A stretch of DNA of 64,000 nucleotides. Origin: Saccharothrix espanaensis DSM 44229 (GTDB taxonomy: Bacteria > Actinomycetota > Actinomycetes > Mycobacteriales > Pseudonocardiaceae). Below, piece after piece: positions 6,595 to 14,779 of the stretch. Where the stretch lies: the NCBI RefSeq assembly GCF_000328705.1, contig NC_019673.1:124001-188000 (forward strand). The letters run 5' to 3'. The position numbers and the translations under genes are program-made. The first letter of the stretch is position 1. Every line of letters begins with the position of its first letter. The notes beneath the pieces were generated by a model, which saw only the letters and a program-made list of their open reading frames with translations, did no database searches and was not told the origin of the DNA.

Positions 6595-9500
6595 GTGGAC
6601 GTCCCCGGAGCCCCTTCCGCCAAGAAGCCGGGGAGGGGTCCGCTCGGCGCGCTGCCGGCCCTTTCGCCGTCGGCGCGCCGGGCGTTGGCCTCGTGCGGCG
6701 CGCTGGCCGCGCTGTCGGCCGGCGCGCTGGTGTGGCAGGCCGTCGCCCTCGCGTCCGCACTGGTCGCCGGCGGGTCGCTGTGGTCACTGGCGTTCGCGGT
6801 GTGCGCGCGGGCCGGGCTGGCGTGGGCCACCGAGACCGTCGCGGCACGAGCCGCCGCCGGGGCCAAGGAAGAGCTGCGCGCGGCCGTGCTGGACCGGGCG
6901 CTGGGCCTGGGGCCCGCGTGGATCGTCGCCCGCGGCCCGGCCGAGCTGGCGGTGCTCGCCACCAAGGGCCTCGACGCCCTGGACGCCTACTTCACCCGCT
7001 ACCTGCCCGCGCTGGTGACGACCGCCGTCGTGCCGGTGCTGGTGGGCGCGTGGATCCTGGCCACCGACCCGACCTCGGCCGTGCTGATCGCGGTGACCCT
7101 GCCGCTGATCCCGGTCTTCGCCATCCTGATCGGCAAGTTCACCTCGGCGCGGGTCGCGGCGGCGGCCTCGGCGCTGGAACGGCTCTCCGGCCGGCTCGCC
7201 GAACTCGTGCGGGCGCTGCCCGTGCTCAGCGCGTTCGGGCGGGCGCGGGCGCAGGCGGCGGCGGTCCGGGCGGTCGGCGAGCGGTACCGCAAGACGACCA
7301 TGGGCACGTTGCGGGTGGCGTTCCTGTCGGCGCTGGTGCTGGAGATCGTCGCGTCGCTGTCGGTCGCGCTGATCGCGGTCGGCATCGGGCTGCGGCTGGT
7401 GTCCGGCGAGATGACGCTGCTCACCGGGCTGGTCGTGCTGATCCTCGCACCCGAGTGCTACCTGCCGCTGCGGGCCGCCGGCGCCGCGCACCACGCGTCG
7501 GAGGACGGCGTGGAGGCGGTCCGGCGGGTGGCCGAGGTGCCGGTGCCCGAGCCGCGCAAGCCGGCCGGACCGCGCACGGTGGGCCGGGTGACCGTGGCGT
7601 CGCGGCAGCGCAGGCCCGCCGCGGCGGACGGCCAGGTCGCCGGCATCGAGGTGCGCAACCTGAGGGTGCGGCGGCGGGACCGGTTCGCGCCCGACGGCAT
7701 CAGCCTCACCGTGCGGCCGGGCGAGGTGCACCGGCTGGACGCGCCCAGCGGCGCGGGCAAGTCCACCTTGTTCTCGGTGCTGCTGGGGTTCGTGCCGGCC
7801 GACGGCGGGGAGGTGCTGGTCGACCGGGACGCGATCGCCTGGGTGCCGCAGCGGCCCGCGTTCGCCGGGCGGACCGTCGCCGACGAGCTGGAGCTGACCA
7901 CCGGCCGGGTCGACCTCGACGTGCTGGCCGAGGTCGCCGCCGACCACCTGGTGGACCGCCGGATCGCCGAGCTGTCGACGGGGGAGCGGCACCGGGTCGC
8001 GATCGCCCGCGCGCTGACCCGCGTCGCCGACGGCGCGACCGTCCTGCTGCTGGACGAGCCCACCGCGCACCTCGACCCGGCCACCGCCGCCCGGGTCATG
8101 GCCGCCGTGCGGCGGGCCGCCGACCGGGGCGCGGCGGTCCTGCTGGCCACCCACCGGGTGGTCGAGCAGGACGACGCGGCGGTGGTCGCGGCGCGCACGG
8201 ACCACGAAGTCGGCCGGTCGTCCGTTCCCCGGACGCCGCGGCCGACCGCCCGGGTGCTGGCCGGGGCGGCGCTGGGGGTCGCCGCCTCGGCCGGCGGGGT
8301 CGCCCTGACCGCGCTCGCCGCGTACCTGATCGCCAAGGCCGCCACCCAGCCGCCGATCCTCACCTTGTCGGTGCTGGTCGTCGGCGTCCGGACGTTCGCG
8401 CTGGCCAAGGGCGTGCTGCGGTACCTGGAGCGGCTCGTGTCGCACGACGCGGCGTTCCGGTTCGCCGAGGACCTGCGGGTCCGGCTGTGGCGGGGGCTGC
8501 GGCCGGGACGGGCCGAGCTGACCCGGCTGGTGGACGACGTCGACACCGTCCGCGACCTGGTGCCGCGCGTGGTGCAGCCGCCGCTGGTCGCGGCCGGGGT
8601 GGGTGCGGCGGCGGTGGTGCTGTTCGCGCTGGTCTCGCCGTGGGCCGGGCTGGCGCTGGCGGTGGCGCTGGTCGTCGGGGGCACGCTCGCGCCGCTGGTC
8701 GCGGTGCTGGCGGAGCGGCGGGCGAGCACCGTGCTGGCGCGCGGCCGGCGGCGGGTGTCGGAGGACGTGCTGACGCTGCTGACCGCCGCGCCCGACCTGA
8801 TCGCGTTCGGGGCGGACCGCCGGGCGCGGGCGGCGCTGGCCGACCACGACGCCGAACTGGCCGGGCTGGCGCGCCGGCAGGCGTTCGGCGCGGGTGCGGC
8901 GACGGGGGTCGTGCACCTGGCGCTCGGGTTCGCGGTGGTGGCGTGCACGGCGTTGGCCTCGGGGGTCGACCCGCTGCTCGTGCCGCTGCTGGGGCTCGTG
9001 CCGCTGGCGTTGGCGGAGGTCCTGAGCACGCTGCCCACCGCGGCTCAGCACCTGCGACCGCTGCGCGAGGCGTACGGGAGGATTGTTGAACAATCGGTTC
9101 AGCGCCCCCCGGTCGTATCCAAGCAGGAGCTACCGACAATTCCGCGCGCCGAGGACGTGGGGGACGTCCCGGCTGCTGCGGAGCGGGTCGGTCCGCTGGT
9201 GCCACAGCGGACCGACCCGCGGGCCGACGACGTCGCGGGTCTGCGCGCCGACGGCGATGTCGTGGTGCTGGAGGCCGGTGGCGGTGCCGTGGAGCCGGAG
9301 GACGGCGGTGCCGTGGAGCCGGAGGACGGTGATGTCGTGGTGCTGGAGGACGGCGATGTCGTGGTGCTGGAGCACGTCACGGTCGGATGGCCGGGGGCGA
9401 CCGCGCCCGTGCTGGAGGACGTGACCGGGCGGGTTCCGCGCGGGGCGAAGGTGGCCGTGGTCGGCGCGTCCGGAGCGGGCAAGTCGACGCTGTTCGCGCT

Positions 9501-9951
9501 GCTGCTCGGGTTCGTGGACGCGTCGACCGGCGTCGTCCGGCGGCCCGAACGGGTCGCCTGGTGCCCGCAGGAGCCGATGCTGGTCACCACGTCCGTCCGG
9601 GACAACCTGCGCATCGGCGACCCCGCCGCCACCGACGACGACCTGCGCGACGTCCTGGCGCGCGTCGGGCTCCGGCTCGACCTGGACACCGAGATCGGCC
9701 CGACGCTGCTGTCCGGCGGCGAGGCCCAGCGGGTGGCGCTCGCGCGGGCGCTGCTGTTCGACACCGACCTCCTGCTGCTCGACGAACCCACCGCGCACCT
9801 CGACGAGGCGTCCGCCCGCGACCTGCTCGACCTGGTCGACGGCCTGGACCGGACCGTCCTGCACATCACCCACCGGCCCGACGAGGCGGCGCGGGCGGAC
9901 CTGGTGTGGGAGGTGTCCCGGGGGCGGATCGGGGTCGGGGCCTACCGTTGA
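6595..9951 (+). CDS. cydDC: Fused CydD-CydC ABC exporter for cytochrome bd assembly
   Basis: Single polypeptide of about 1118 aa joining the two halves of the thiol/haem-linked ABC exporter needed to assemble cytochrome bd. Order: membrane domain 1; nucleotide-binding domain 1 with Walker A SGAGKST (K389), signature LSTGERH and Walker B VLLLDEP; membrane domain 2; a repetitive acidic linker; and domain 2 with SGAGKST (K963), LLSGGEAQR and LLLLDEP. The GTG at 6595 is chosen because it lies 7 nt behind a -10 element; upstream codons read through the DevR-like boxes and cannot be coding. Fused CydDC is common in actinobacteria. The histidine kinase gene begins at its stop codon. Confidence 0.93.
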   Translation: MDVPGAPSAKKPGRGPLGALPALSPSARRALASCGALAALSAGALVWQAVALASALVAGGSLWSLAFAVCARAGLAWATETVAARAAAGAKEELRAAVLDRALGLGPAWIVARGPAELAVLATKGLDALDAYFTRYLPALVTTAVVPVLVGAWILATDPTSAVLIAVTLPLIPVFAILIGKFTSARVAAAASALERLSGRLAELVRALPVLSAFGRARAQAAAVRAVGERYRKTTMGTLRVAFLSALVLEIVASLSVALIAVGIGLRLVSGEMTLLTGLVVLILAPECYLPLRAAGAAHHASEDGVEAVRRVAEVPVPEPRKPAGPRTVGRVTVASRQRRPAAADGQVAGIEVRNLRVRRRDRFAPDGISLTVRPGEVHRLDAPSGAGKSTLFSVLLGFVPADGGEVLVDRDAIAWVPQRPAFAGRTVADELELTTGRVDLDVLAEVAADHLVDRRIAELSTGERHRVAIARALTRVADGATVLLLDEPTAHLDPATAARVMAAVRRAADRGAAVLLATHRVVEQDDAAVVAARTDHEVGRSSVPRTPRPTARVLAGAALGVAASAGGVALTALAAYLIAKAATQPPILTLSVLVVGVRTFALAKGVLRYLERLVSHDAAFRFAEDLRVRLWRGLRPGRAELTRLVDDVDTVRDLVPRVVQPPLVAAGVGAAAVVLFALVSPWAGLALAVALVVGGTLAPLVAVLAERRASTVLARGRRRVSEDVLTLLTAAPDLIAFGADRRARAALADHDAELAGLARRQAFGAGAATGVVHLALGFAVVACTALASGVDPLLVPLLGLVPLALAEVLSTLPTAAQHLRPLREAYGRIVEQSVQRPPVVSKQELPTIPRAEDVGDVPAAAERVGPLVPQRTDPRADDVAGLRADGDVVVLEAGGGAVEPEDGGAVEPEDGDVVVLEDGDVVVLEHVTVGWPGATAPVLEDVTGRVPRGAKVAVVGASGAGKSTLFALLLGFVDASTGVVRRPERVAWCPQEPMLVTTSVRDNLRIGDPAATDDDLRDVLARVGLRLDLDTEIGPTLLSGGEAQRVALARALLFDTDLLLLDEPTAHLDEASARDLLDLVDGLDRTVLHITHRPDEAARADLVWEVSRGRIGVGAYR
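9253..9375 (+). repeat. In-frame 24-bp tandem repeats in cydDC linker
   Basis: Five adjacent in-frame units of 24 bp (one of 27): 9253-9276, 9277-9303, 9304-9327, 9328-9351 and 9352-9375. Two types alternate, encoding D-V-V-V-L-E-x-G and G-A-V-E-P-E-D-G patterns. The last unit forms the first strand of nucleotide-binding domain 2 (DVVVLEHVTVGW), so the array looks like repeated duplication of that strand, which lengthened the acidic linker between membrane domain 2 and domain 2. The unit length keeps the frame whatever the copy number. Confidence 0.85.
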
Positions 9952-9956
9952 CAGCC

Positions 9957-11081
9957 GTGGACCCCGCCCTGGTGCTCGCCGCGTCGACCGAGATCACCAC
10001 CGCCGCGCTGGCCGGCGACGACCCGGACGCCGTGCTGCCGCTCGTCGTGCGGCGCGCCGTCGAACTCGCCGAAGCCGACCTGGGCCTGGCGATGGTGACC
10101 GGCCCCGACGGCACGCTCACCGTCGAAGCGTCCTCCGGCGACGACGACCCGGTCGGGATCGTGCTCTCCGACCGCTCCTCCGCCGCCCGCGCCGCGCGGA
10201 CCGGCGTCCCCGTCGTCTCCGACGACTTCACCACCGACCCGCGCACCGCGCCGTTCGTGCCCAAAGCCCTGCGCGGCTACGGGCCGTTCGCGGTCGCGCC
10301 GTTCGGCACCATGGAACGGCGGATCGGCGCGCTCGCCGTGTACCGGCGCAAGGGCGCGGCACGGTTCAGCACCGACACCGTGGACGTGCTGACGGCGTTC
10401 GCCGCGCAGGCCGGGCTCGCCGTGGTGCTCGCCGAGGGGTTCACCGCGCGCCAGCGGATAGCGGTCTACGAGGAGCGCGAGCGGATCGCGCGGGACCTGC
10501 ACGACGTGATCATCCAACGCCTGTACGCGACCGGCGTGCAGCTCGACCTGCTCGACCGGCGGCTCAAGCTCGACGGCCGCGAGGCCCAGCGGCTCGCCGA
10601 CTGCGTCGACCAGCTCGACCAGACCATGGCCGAGGTGCGGGCCACCGTCCGCGCGCTGCGCAGCGCCGACCCCGGCCGCCCCGGCGACGCCGACCTGCGC
10701 GGCTCGGTGCTGGCCGAGGCGCACACGGCCGGCGAGCTGCTGGGCTTCGAGCCCGAGGTGCGCATCGACGGCGAACTCGGCCAGGTGCCACCCGACCTCG
10801 CCGACCACGCGCGGGCGGCGTTGCGCGAGGCGCTGTCCAACGTGGTGCGGCACTCCGGGGCGCGCACCGTCCAGATCGGGCTCACCGAGACCGACGCGCG
10901 CCTCGTGCTCCGGGTCGCCGACGACGGCTGCGGGATCCCGCGCGGCGTGGCCCGGCGCGGCCTGCGACACCTCGAAGAGCGCGCGCTGGCGGCCGGCGGC
11001 GGCTGCGAGGTCTCGTCGTCGCCGCGCACCGGCACCACCATCACCTGGCACGTCCCGCTGACACCCTCAGCCCTCGCCTGA
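9957..11081 (+). CDS. GAF-domain sensor histidine kinase, DevS/NarX type
   Basis: Soluble sensor kinase, about 374 aa. One GAF domain (about residues 15-165) is followed by a HisKA_3 dimerisation helix with ERERIARDLHDVIIQRL (phospho-acceptor H182) and a HATPase domain (LREALSNVVRHSG, VADDGCGIP). This matches the C-terminal half of DevS/DosS kinases, which partner NarL/FixJ regulators such as the one encoded convergently at 11160-11783. The GAF domain contains no histidine or cysteine, so DosS-type histidine-ligated haem is unlikely. The GTG at 9957 is chosen; an in-frame TTG at 9948 overlapping the cydDC stop is an alternative. Coupling to cydDC suggests control of the cyd genes. Confidence 0.88.
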   Translation: MDPALVLAASTEITTAALAGDDPDAVLPLVVRRAVELAEADLGLAMVTGPDGTLTVEASSGDDDPVGIVLSDRSSAARAARTGVPVVSDDFTTDPRTAPFVPKALRGYGPFAVAPFGTMERRIGALAVYRRKGAARFSTDTVDVLTAFAAQAGLAVVLAEGFTARQRIAVYEERERIARDLHDVIIQRLYATGVQLDLLDRRLKLDGREAQRLADCVDQLDQTMAEVRATVRALRSADPGRPGDADLRGSVLAEAHTAGELLGFEPEVRIDGELGQVPPDLADHARAALREALSNVVRHSGARTVQIGLTETDARLVLRVADDGCGIPRGVARRGLRHLEERALAAGGGCEVSSSPRTGTTITWHVPLTPSALA

Positions 11082-11100
11082 CCGCCGCCCGACCCCCGCC

Positions 11101-11123
11101 CGACCCCGTGGAGCGCGGGGTCG
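11101..11123. terminator. Hairpin between convergent kinase and regulator genes
   Basis: CGACCCCG and CGGGGTCG form a perfect 8-bp stem with a 7-nt loop, between the stop of the kinase (+) and the stop of the response regulator (-). No U-run follows, as is usual in high-GC actinomycetes. The site could end transcription from both sides. Confidence 0.5.
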
Positions 11124-11159
11124 GCCAGCGGGAGCGGCGGGGGTGGCCGGCGGGGGTGG

Positions 11160-11783
11160 CTAGCGGGAGCGGCGGGCGACCCAGGCGGCGGCTTGGGTGC
11201 GGCGCTCCATGCCGAGCTTCGCGAGCACCGCCGTGACGTAGTTCTTCACCGTCTTCTCGGCCAGGAACAGCCGCTCGGCGATCTGCCGGTTCGTCATGCC
11301 CTCGCCGATCAGGTCCAGCACCCGGCGCTCCTGCTCGGTCAGCGCGTCCAGCACGTCGACCTCCGGCGGCCGGCGCATCCGCTCCAGCACCCGTGCCGTG
11401 GTCTGCGGGTCCAGCAGCGACCGGCCCGCCGCCACCTCGCGCACCGCCACCACCAGGTCCTGGCCCCGCACCTGCTTGAGCAGGTAGCCCGACGCGCCCG
11501 CCATGATCGCGCCGACCAGCGCCTCCTCGTCGTCGAACGCGGTCAGCACCAGGCAGCGCACCCCCACGTCGCGCAGCCGCCGGCACAGCTCGACCCCGGT
11601 CCCGTCGGGCAGCCGGACGTCCACGACCGCCACGTCCGGCCGGGTCGCGGTCGCCCGGACGAACGCCTCGTCCACCCCGCCCGCCTCGGCGACCACGGTG
11701 ATGTCGTCCTCGTCGTCGAGCAGTTCGCGCAGTCCCCTGCGCACCACTTCGTGGTCGTCGACCAGCAACACGCGCACGGGCAC
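11160..11783 (-). CDS. DevR/DosR-like NarL-family response regulator
   Basis: Two-component regulator of about 208 aa. Receiver domain: acidic pair VLLVDDHEVV (D9, D10), phosphorylation site D55 in VAVVDVRLPDG, the switch threonine in VLTAFDD and the lysine in GYLLKQ. The C-terminal LuxR-type helix-turn-helix reads LFLAEKTVKNYV and LAKLGMERRTQAA, which from memory is almost the DevR/DosR recognition region of M. tuberculosis. That supports binding to the DevR-like boxes before cydA and cydDC. The GTG at 11783 lies 6 nt after a TATGGT element (11795-11790, minus), suggesting a leaderless transcript. Convergent with its likely partner kinase. Confidence 0.9.
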   Translation of the reverse strand: MPVRVLLVDDHEVVRRGLRELLDDEDDITVVAEAGGVDEAFVRATATRPDVAVVDVRLPDGTGVELCRRLRDVGVRCLVLTAFDDEEALVGAIMAGASGYLLKQVRGQDLVVAVREVAAGRSLLDPQTTARVLERMRRPPEVDVLDALTEQERRVLDLIGEGMTNRQIAERLFLAEKTVKNYVTAVLAKLGMERRTQAAAWVARRSR

Positions 11784-11789
11784 GAACCA

Positions 11790-11815
11790 ACCATAGGGCG
11801 AATGCCGGTACCGGC
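11790..11815 (-). promoter_or_regulatory. Promoter of the response regulator with palindrome
   Basis: Minus-strand -10 element TATGGT (11795-11790) lies 6 nt before the GTG start of the regulator. About 8 bp further upstream is a perfect 12-bp palindrome GCCGGTACCGGC (11804-11815), between this gene and the divergent acetyltransferase. It does not match the DevR-like boxes, so an unrelated factor, or no factor, may use it. Confidence 0.45.
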
Positions 11816-11844
11816 CGCACGCGGTCGCCAAGACAGTGCAAGGC

Positions 11845-12327
11845 ATGCTCGTACGCGTGATCGAGGAAGCCGACCGGATCGTCGTCGGCCGACTGGTACT
11901 GGAACTGTGGGGCGCGCACACCGCCGTGGCCCACGGCCAGGTCTTCTTCCCCGCCAGCCTGCCGGGGTTCCTGGTGGAACACCAGGAACAGGTCGTCGGA
12001 CTGCTGACCTACGCCTCGTCGGACGGCCTGATGGAGATCGTCACCATCGACGCGCTGAGACGCGGCCGGGGCGTGGGCAGCTCCCTGGTCGACGCGGCCG
12101 TCCAGCGGGCCCGGCAGCTCGGCTGCTCGCGAATCCGGCTCACCACCACCAACGACAACCTCGACGCGCTGCGGTTCTACCAGCGCCGGGGGTTCCGACT
12201 CACCGCGCTGCGGCCCGACGCCGTCCGCGAGTCCCGCCGGCTCAAGCCCGAGATCCCGTCGGTCGGGGACTACGGCATCCCCATCACCGACGAGCTGGAC
12301 CTGGAGAGATGGATCGCTCCCCGGTAG
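11845..12327 (+). CDS. GNAT-family N-acetyltransferase
   Basis: Acetyl-CoA-dependent acyltransferase of about 160 aa, soluble. The core is VTIDALRRGRGVGSSLVDAA, where R-R-G-R-G-V-G is the acetyl-CoA pyrophosphate loop, followed by ARQLGCSRIRLTTTNDN and LRFYQRRGF, the usual motif B. The ATG at 11845 gives a normal N-terminus; a GTG at 11836 is also in frame. Acceptor substrate unknown. Divergent from the response regulator; convergent with the macro-domain gene across the DnaA-box cluster. Confidence 0.85.
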   Translation: MLVRVIEEADRIVVGRLVLELWGAHTAVAHGQVFFPASLPGFLVEHQEQVVGLLTYASSDGLMEIVTIDALRRGRGVGSSLVDAAVQRARQLGCSRIRLTTTNDNLDALRFYQRRGFRLTALRPDAVRESRRLKPEIPSVGDYGIPITDELDLERWIAPR

Positions 12328-12371
12328 TTGTCCACAGGCCCTGCGCAGGTTGTCCACAGACCTGTGCACAA
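12328..12371. promoter_or_regulatory. Cluster of DnaA boxes in a convergent intergenic region
   Basis: TTGTCCACA occurs exactly at 12328-12336 and 12350-12358, 22 bp apart on the same strand. A third, inverted copy with one mismatch (TTGTGCACA read on minus) lies at 12363-12371. TTGTCCACA is the preferred DnaA box of high-GC actinomycetes. The inner two copies also form a stem (TTGTCCACAG / CTGTGCACAA, one mismatch), so the same bases could act as a terminator between the flanking convergent genes. No dnaA or dnaN gene is near, so this is not oriC; a DnaA-titration or regulatory site is possible. Confidence 0.6.
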
Positions 12372-12396
12372 TCCGTGTGACCTGGACTACACCGGT

Positions 12397-13008
12397 TCAC
12401 TTGCTGGACAGCGCGCTGAACACCTCGTCCCACGCCGCGGCGACCTGCCGCGCGCACGTCCCCGGCGCGACCCCGCCCACCCCGGTGCCCAGACCGGGCA
12501 TGGCGATCGTGCGCACCACGCCCCGCAGGGGACGGCCGTCCTCCAGCCGGCCGTCCCGCCACAGGCGCAGCACCGCACGCGCCGCCAGGTAGGGGTGCAC
12601 GGTGTCGGACGGCAGGTGCTCGGCGGGCCGGCGCATGGTGGGCGCGCTGATCAACCACTCCGGCTCGGTCTCGCCGGTGGGCACCACCAACGCCTCGCCC
12701 ACCGGCAGCTCGCCGCCGTGCAGAGCCAGGATCCCGCTCCGCACGTGCGCCTCCACCAGGGGGAACGCGCGGGCGTACACGGCGTCGATCCCGCCGCGCA
12801 TCCAACCCGAGGAATTCGCCGGGCTCACCACGGCCTCGGCCACGATGTCGAGCACCGAACCCCGGTGCACCTCGACCCCGTCGCGGCCGTCGGCGACACC
12901 CGACCACGCTGTCGCGAGCGGCTCGTCGACAGCGCAGAGCACCAGACGGGGAACAGCTGCCGGAGCGTTGATCTCACCCTCCGTATCGGCGGACACAGCC
13001 GCAAGCAT
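12397..13008 (-). CDS. Macro-domain protein
   Basis: About 203 aa, soluble. The stretch GSVLDIVAEAVVSPANSSGWMRGGID is a macro-domain ADP-ribose-binding core (loop VSPANSSG followed by a glycine-rich turn), and later VRTIAMPGLGTGVGGVAP forms the phosphate-binding loop. Such domains bind or hydrolyse ADP-ribose and its derivatives; it resembles the phage-tail-associated macro subgroup rather than the O-acetyl-ADP-ribose deacetylases. The first 35 residues are not clearly part of the fold. Start taken at the ATG at 13008. It stands alone between convergent GNAT and divergent pheA genes; the target is unknown. Confidence 0.8.
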   Translation of the reverse strand: MLAAVSADTEGEINAPAAVPRLVLCAVDEPLATAWSGVADGRDGVEVHRGSVLDIVAEAVVSPANSSGWMRGGIDAVYARAFPLVEAHVRSGILALHGGELPVGEALVVPTGETEPEWLISAPTMRRPAEHLPSDTVHPYLAARAVLRLWRDGRLEDGRPLRGVVRTIAMPGLGTGVGGVAPGTCARQVAAAWDEVFSALSSK

Positions 13009-13110
13009 TCCAGGACACAGGGGTCGGGTGGAACGGGGGCGGGCACCCGCCGGGCGGGTGATCCTCGCCTCAGCGGCGACCACTTGCGGTGGTACTCGTA
13101 TCGTTGCGCC

Positions 13111-14046
13111 GTGCTCGCCTACTTCGGACCGCAGGGAACCTTCACCGAGCAGGCCGCGCGCGCCTTCTCCGCAGCCGACCCCGCTCACGACGACCTCGTG
13201 CCGTTCGACACCGTGCCCGCGGCCCTGGCCGCCGCCCGGCGCGGCGAGGTCGACGCCGCGTGCGTGCCGGTGGAGAACTCGGTCGAGGGCGCGGTGCCGG
13301 CCACCATGGACGCGCTGACCGAGGGCGACCCGCTCGTGGCGGTCGCCGAGACGGTGCTCGACGTGCGGTTCAGCGTGCTCGTGCGACCGGGGGCGGGCGA
13401 GCCCAAGACCATCGCCAGCCACCCGCACGCCCTCGCCCAGGTGCGGCACTGGATCGCCGAGAACCTGCCGACCGCGACCGCCGTCGCCACCACGTCCACC
13501 GCCGCCGCCGCGCGAGCGGTCCTCGCGGGCGAGTTCGACGCCGCCGTGAGCGCGCCGGTGGCCGTCCGGCACTACCCGCTGGAGGTGCTGGCGACCGACG
13601 TGGCGGACGTGCGCGACGCGAAGACCAGGTTCCTGCTCCTGCGCCGCCCCGGCCCGCTGCCCCGGCCCACCGGCCACGACCGGACGTCGGTCGTGGTGAC
13701 CGCGACCGACCGGATCGGCGCGCTGTCGGACCTGCTGGCGGAACTGGCGCTGCGCCGGATCAACCTGACCAGGATCGAGTCCCGGCCCACCAAGGGCAGG
13801 CTCGGCGAGTACCGGTTCTACATCGACCTCGACGGGCACGCCGCCGAACCCGGCGTGGGCGACGCGCTGGCCGCGCTGCGCAGGCACTGCCCGGACACCC
13901 GCTTCCTCGGCTCGTACCCGAAGGCCGAGCCGGTCTTGCGGGCCGAGGCGGGAGCGCGGGCCGAGCCGGGCGGCTCGCCCGCGGCCGACGAGTTCGTGGC
14001 GGCGGCCGAGTGGGTCGCGTCGCTGAGGGAAGGGCTGGGGGCGTGA
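13111..14046 (+). CDS. pheA: Prephenate dehydratase
   Basis: Converts prephenate to phenylpyruvate in phenylalanine synthesis. 311 aa: periplasmic-binding-like catalytic domain (YFGPQGTFTEQAA, CVPVENSVEGAV, and later STAAAARAVLAGEFDAAVSA), then a C-terminal ACT domain (VVTATDRIGALSDLLAEL ... LTRIESRPTK), where the ESRP motif marks the phenylalanine feedback site. The GTG at 13111 lies 6 nt after TATCGT (13099-13104), suggesting a leaderless transcript. The last 30 residues are an Ala/Glu-rich extension. The next gene overlaps by 4 bp. Confidence 0.95.
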   Translation: MLAYFGPQGTFTEQAARAFSAADPAHDDLVPFDTVPAALAAARRGEVDAACVPVENSVEGAVPATMDALTEGDPLVAVAETVLDVRFSVLVRPGAGEPKTIASHPHALAQVRHWIAENLPTATAVATTSTAAAARAVLAGEFDAAVSAPVAVRHYPLEVLATDVADVRDAKTRFLLLRRPGPLPRPTGHDRTSVVVTATDRIGALSDLLAELALRRINLTRIESRPTKGRLGEYRFYIDLDGHAAEPGVGDALAALRRHCPDTRFLGSYPKAEPVLRAEAGARAEPGGSPAADEFVAAAEWVASLREGLGA

Positions 14047-14654
14047 AACTCATCCTGGCGAGGCACGGCGAAACCGCGTCGAACCTGAAGATGGCACTGG
14101 ACACCCTGCCACCGGGCCCACCGCTCACCGAAGCCGGTGAGGTGCAGGCGGCCGCGCTGGCGGCGTCCCTGGCGACCGAGCGGGTGGTCGCGGTCTACGC
14201 CAGCACGGCGCTGCGCGCCCAGCAGACCGCCGCCCCGGTGGCCGCCGCGTTCGGCCTGGAGGTCGAGGTGGTGGACGGCGTCCAGGAGATCTTCTGCGGC
14301 GACCTCGAAGGCCGGCACGACAAGGAGGCCTTCGAACTCTTCCTCGCCGCGGTCCACCAGTGGACCGAAGGCAACCTCGACGCGACCATCCCCGGCGGCG
14401 AAAGCGGCCGCCAGGTCGTCGACCGCTTCGTGGCGACGGTCGACAAACTGGCCACCCGCCACGCACCAGACGACACGTTCGTCCTGGTCAGCCACGGCGG
14501 CGCAGTGCGAATGGCAGCCCTCACCCTGGCCACCAACGTCCAACCGGCCCTGGCCGAAGCAGGTTTGCTCCCCAACACCGGCCGAGTAGTCCTGGAAAAC
14601 ACCGGCAACGGCTGGACCTGCACCTCGTGGACCGGCGTCGACACCATCCACTGA
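14043..14654 (+). CDS. Histidine phosphatase (phosphoglycerate-mutase-like)
   Basis: About 203 aa. The histidine phosphatase signature LILARHGETASN carries the phospho-histidine; later residues include the catalytic acid in QEIFCGDLEGRH and the second histidine in VLVSHGGAVRM. The family acts on small phosphorylated molecules, and the substrate cannot be deduced here. The GTG at 14043 overlaps the pheA stop (GTGA), so the two are translationally coupled, which hints at a role linked to aromatic metabolism or simply shared transcription. Confidence 0.9.
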   Translation: MKLILARHGETASNLKMALDTLPPGPPLTEAGEVQAAALAASLATERVVAVYASTALRAQQTAAPVAAAFGLEVEVVDGVQEIFCGDLEGRHDKEAFELFLAAVHQWTEGNLDATIPGGESGRQVVDRFVATVDKLATRHAPDDTFVLVSHGGAVRMAALTLATNVQPALAEAGLLPNTGRVVLENTGNGWTCTSWTGVDTIH

Positions 14655-14779
14655 CCCACCCGACCCGCTGACGGACACAGGCGCACCGGCCAACCCGAAA
14701 CCCCCGGCCAACCGGGCTGCGGAGCTGACGGGGCTGCAAATCGACACGGGTCACGGCCGGCACGGCGTGGGCGGGGAGG

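Noticed and set aside
12328-12371. Chromosomal replication origin
   Set aside because: Only three boxes are present and no dnaA, dnaN or other origin genes are near.
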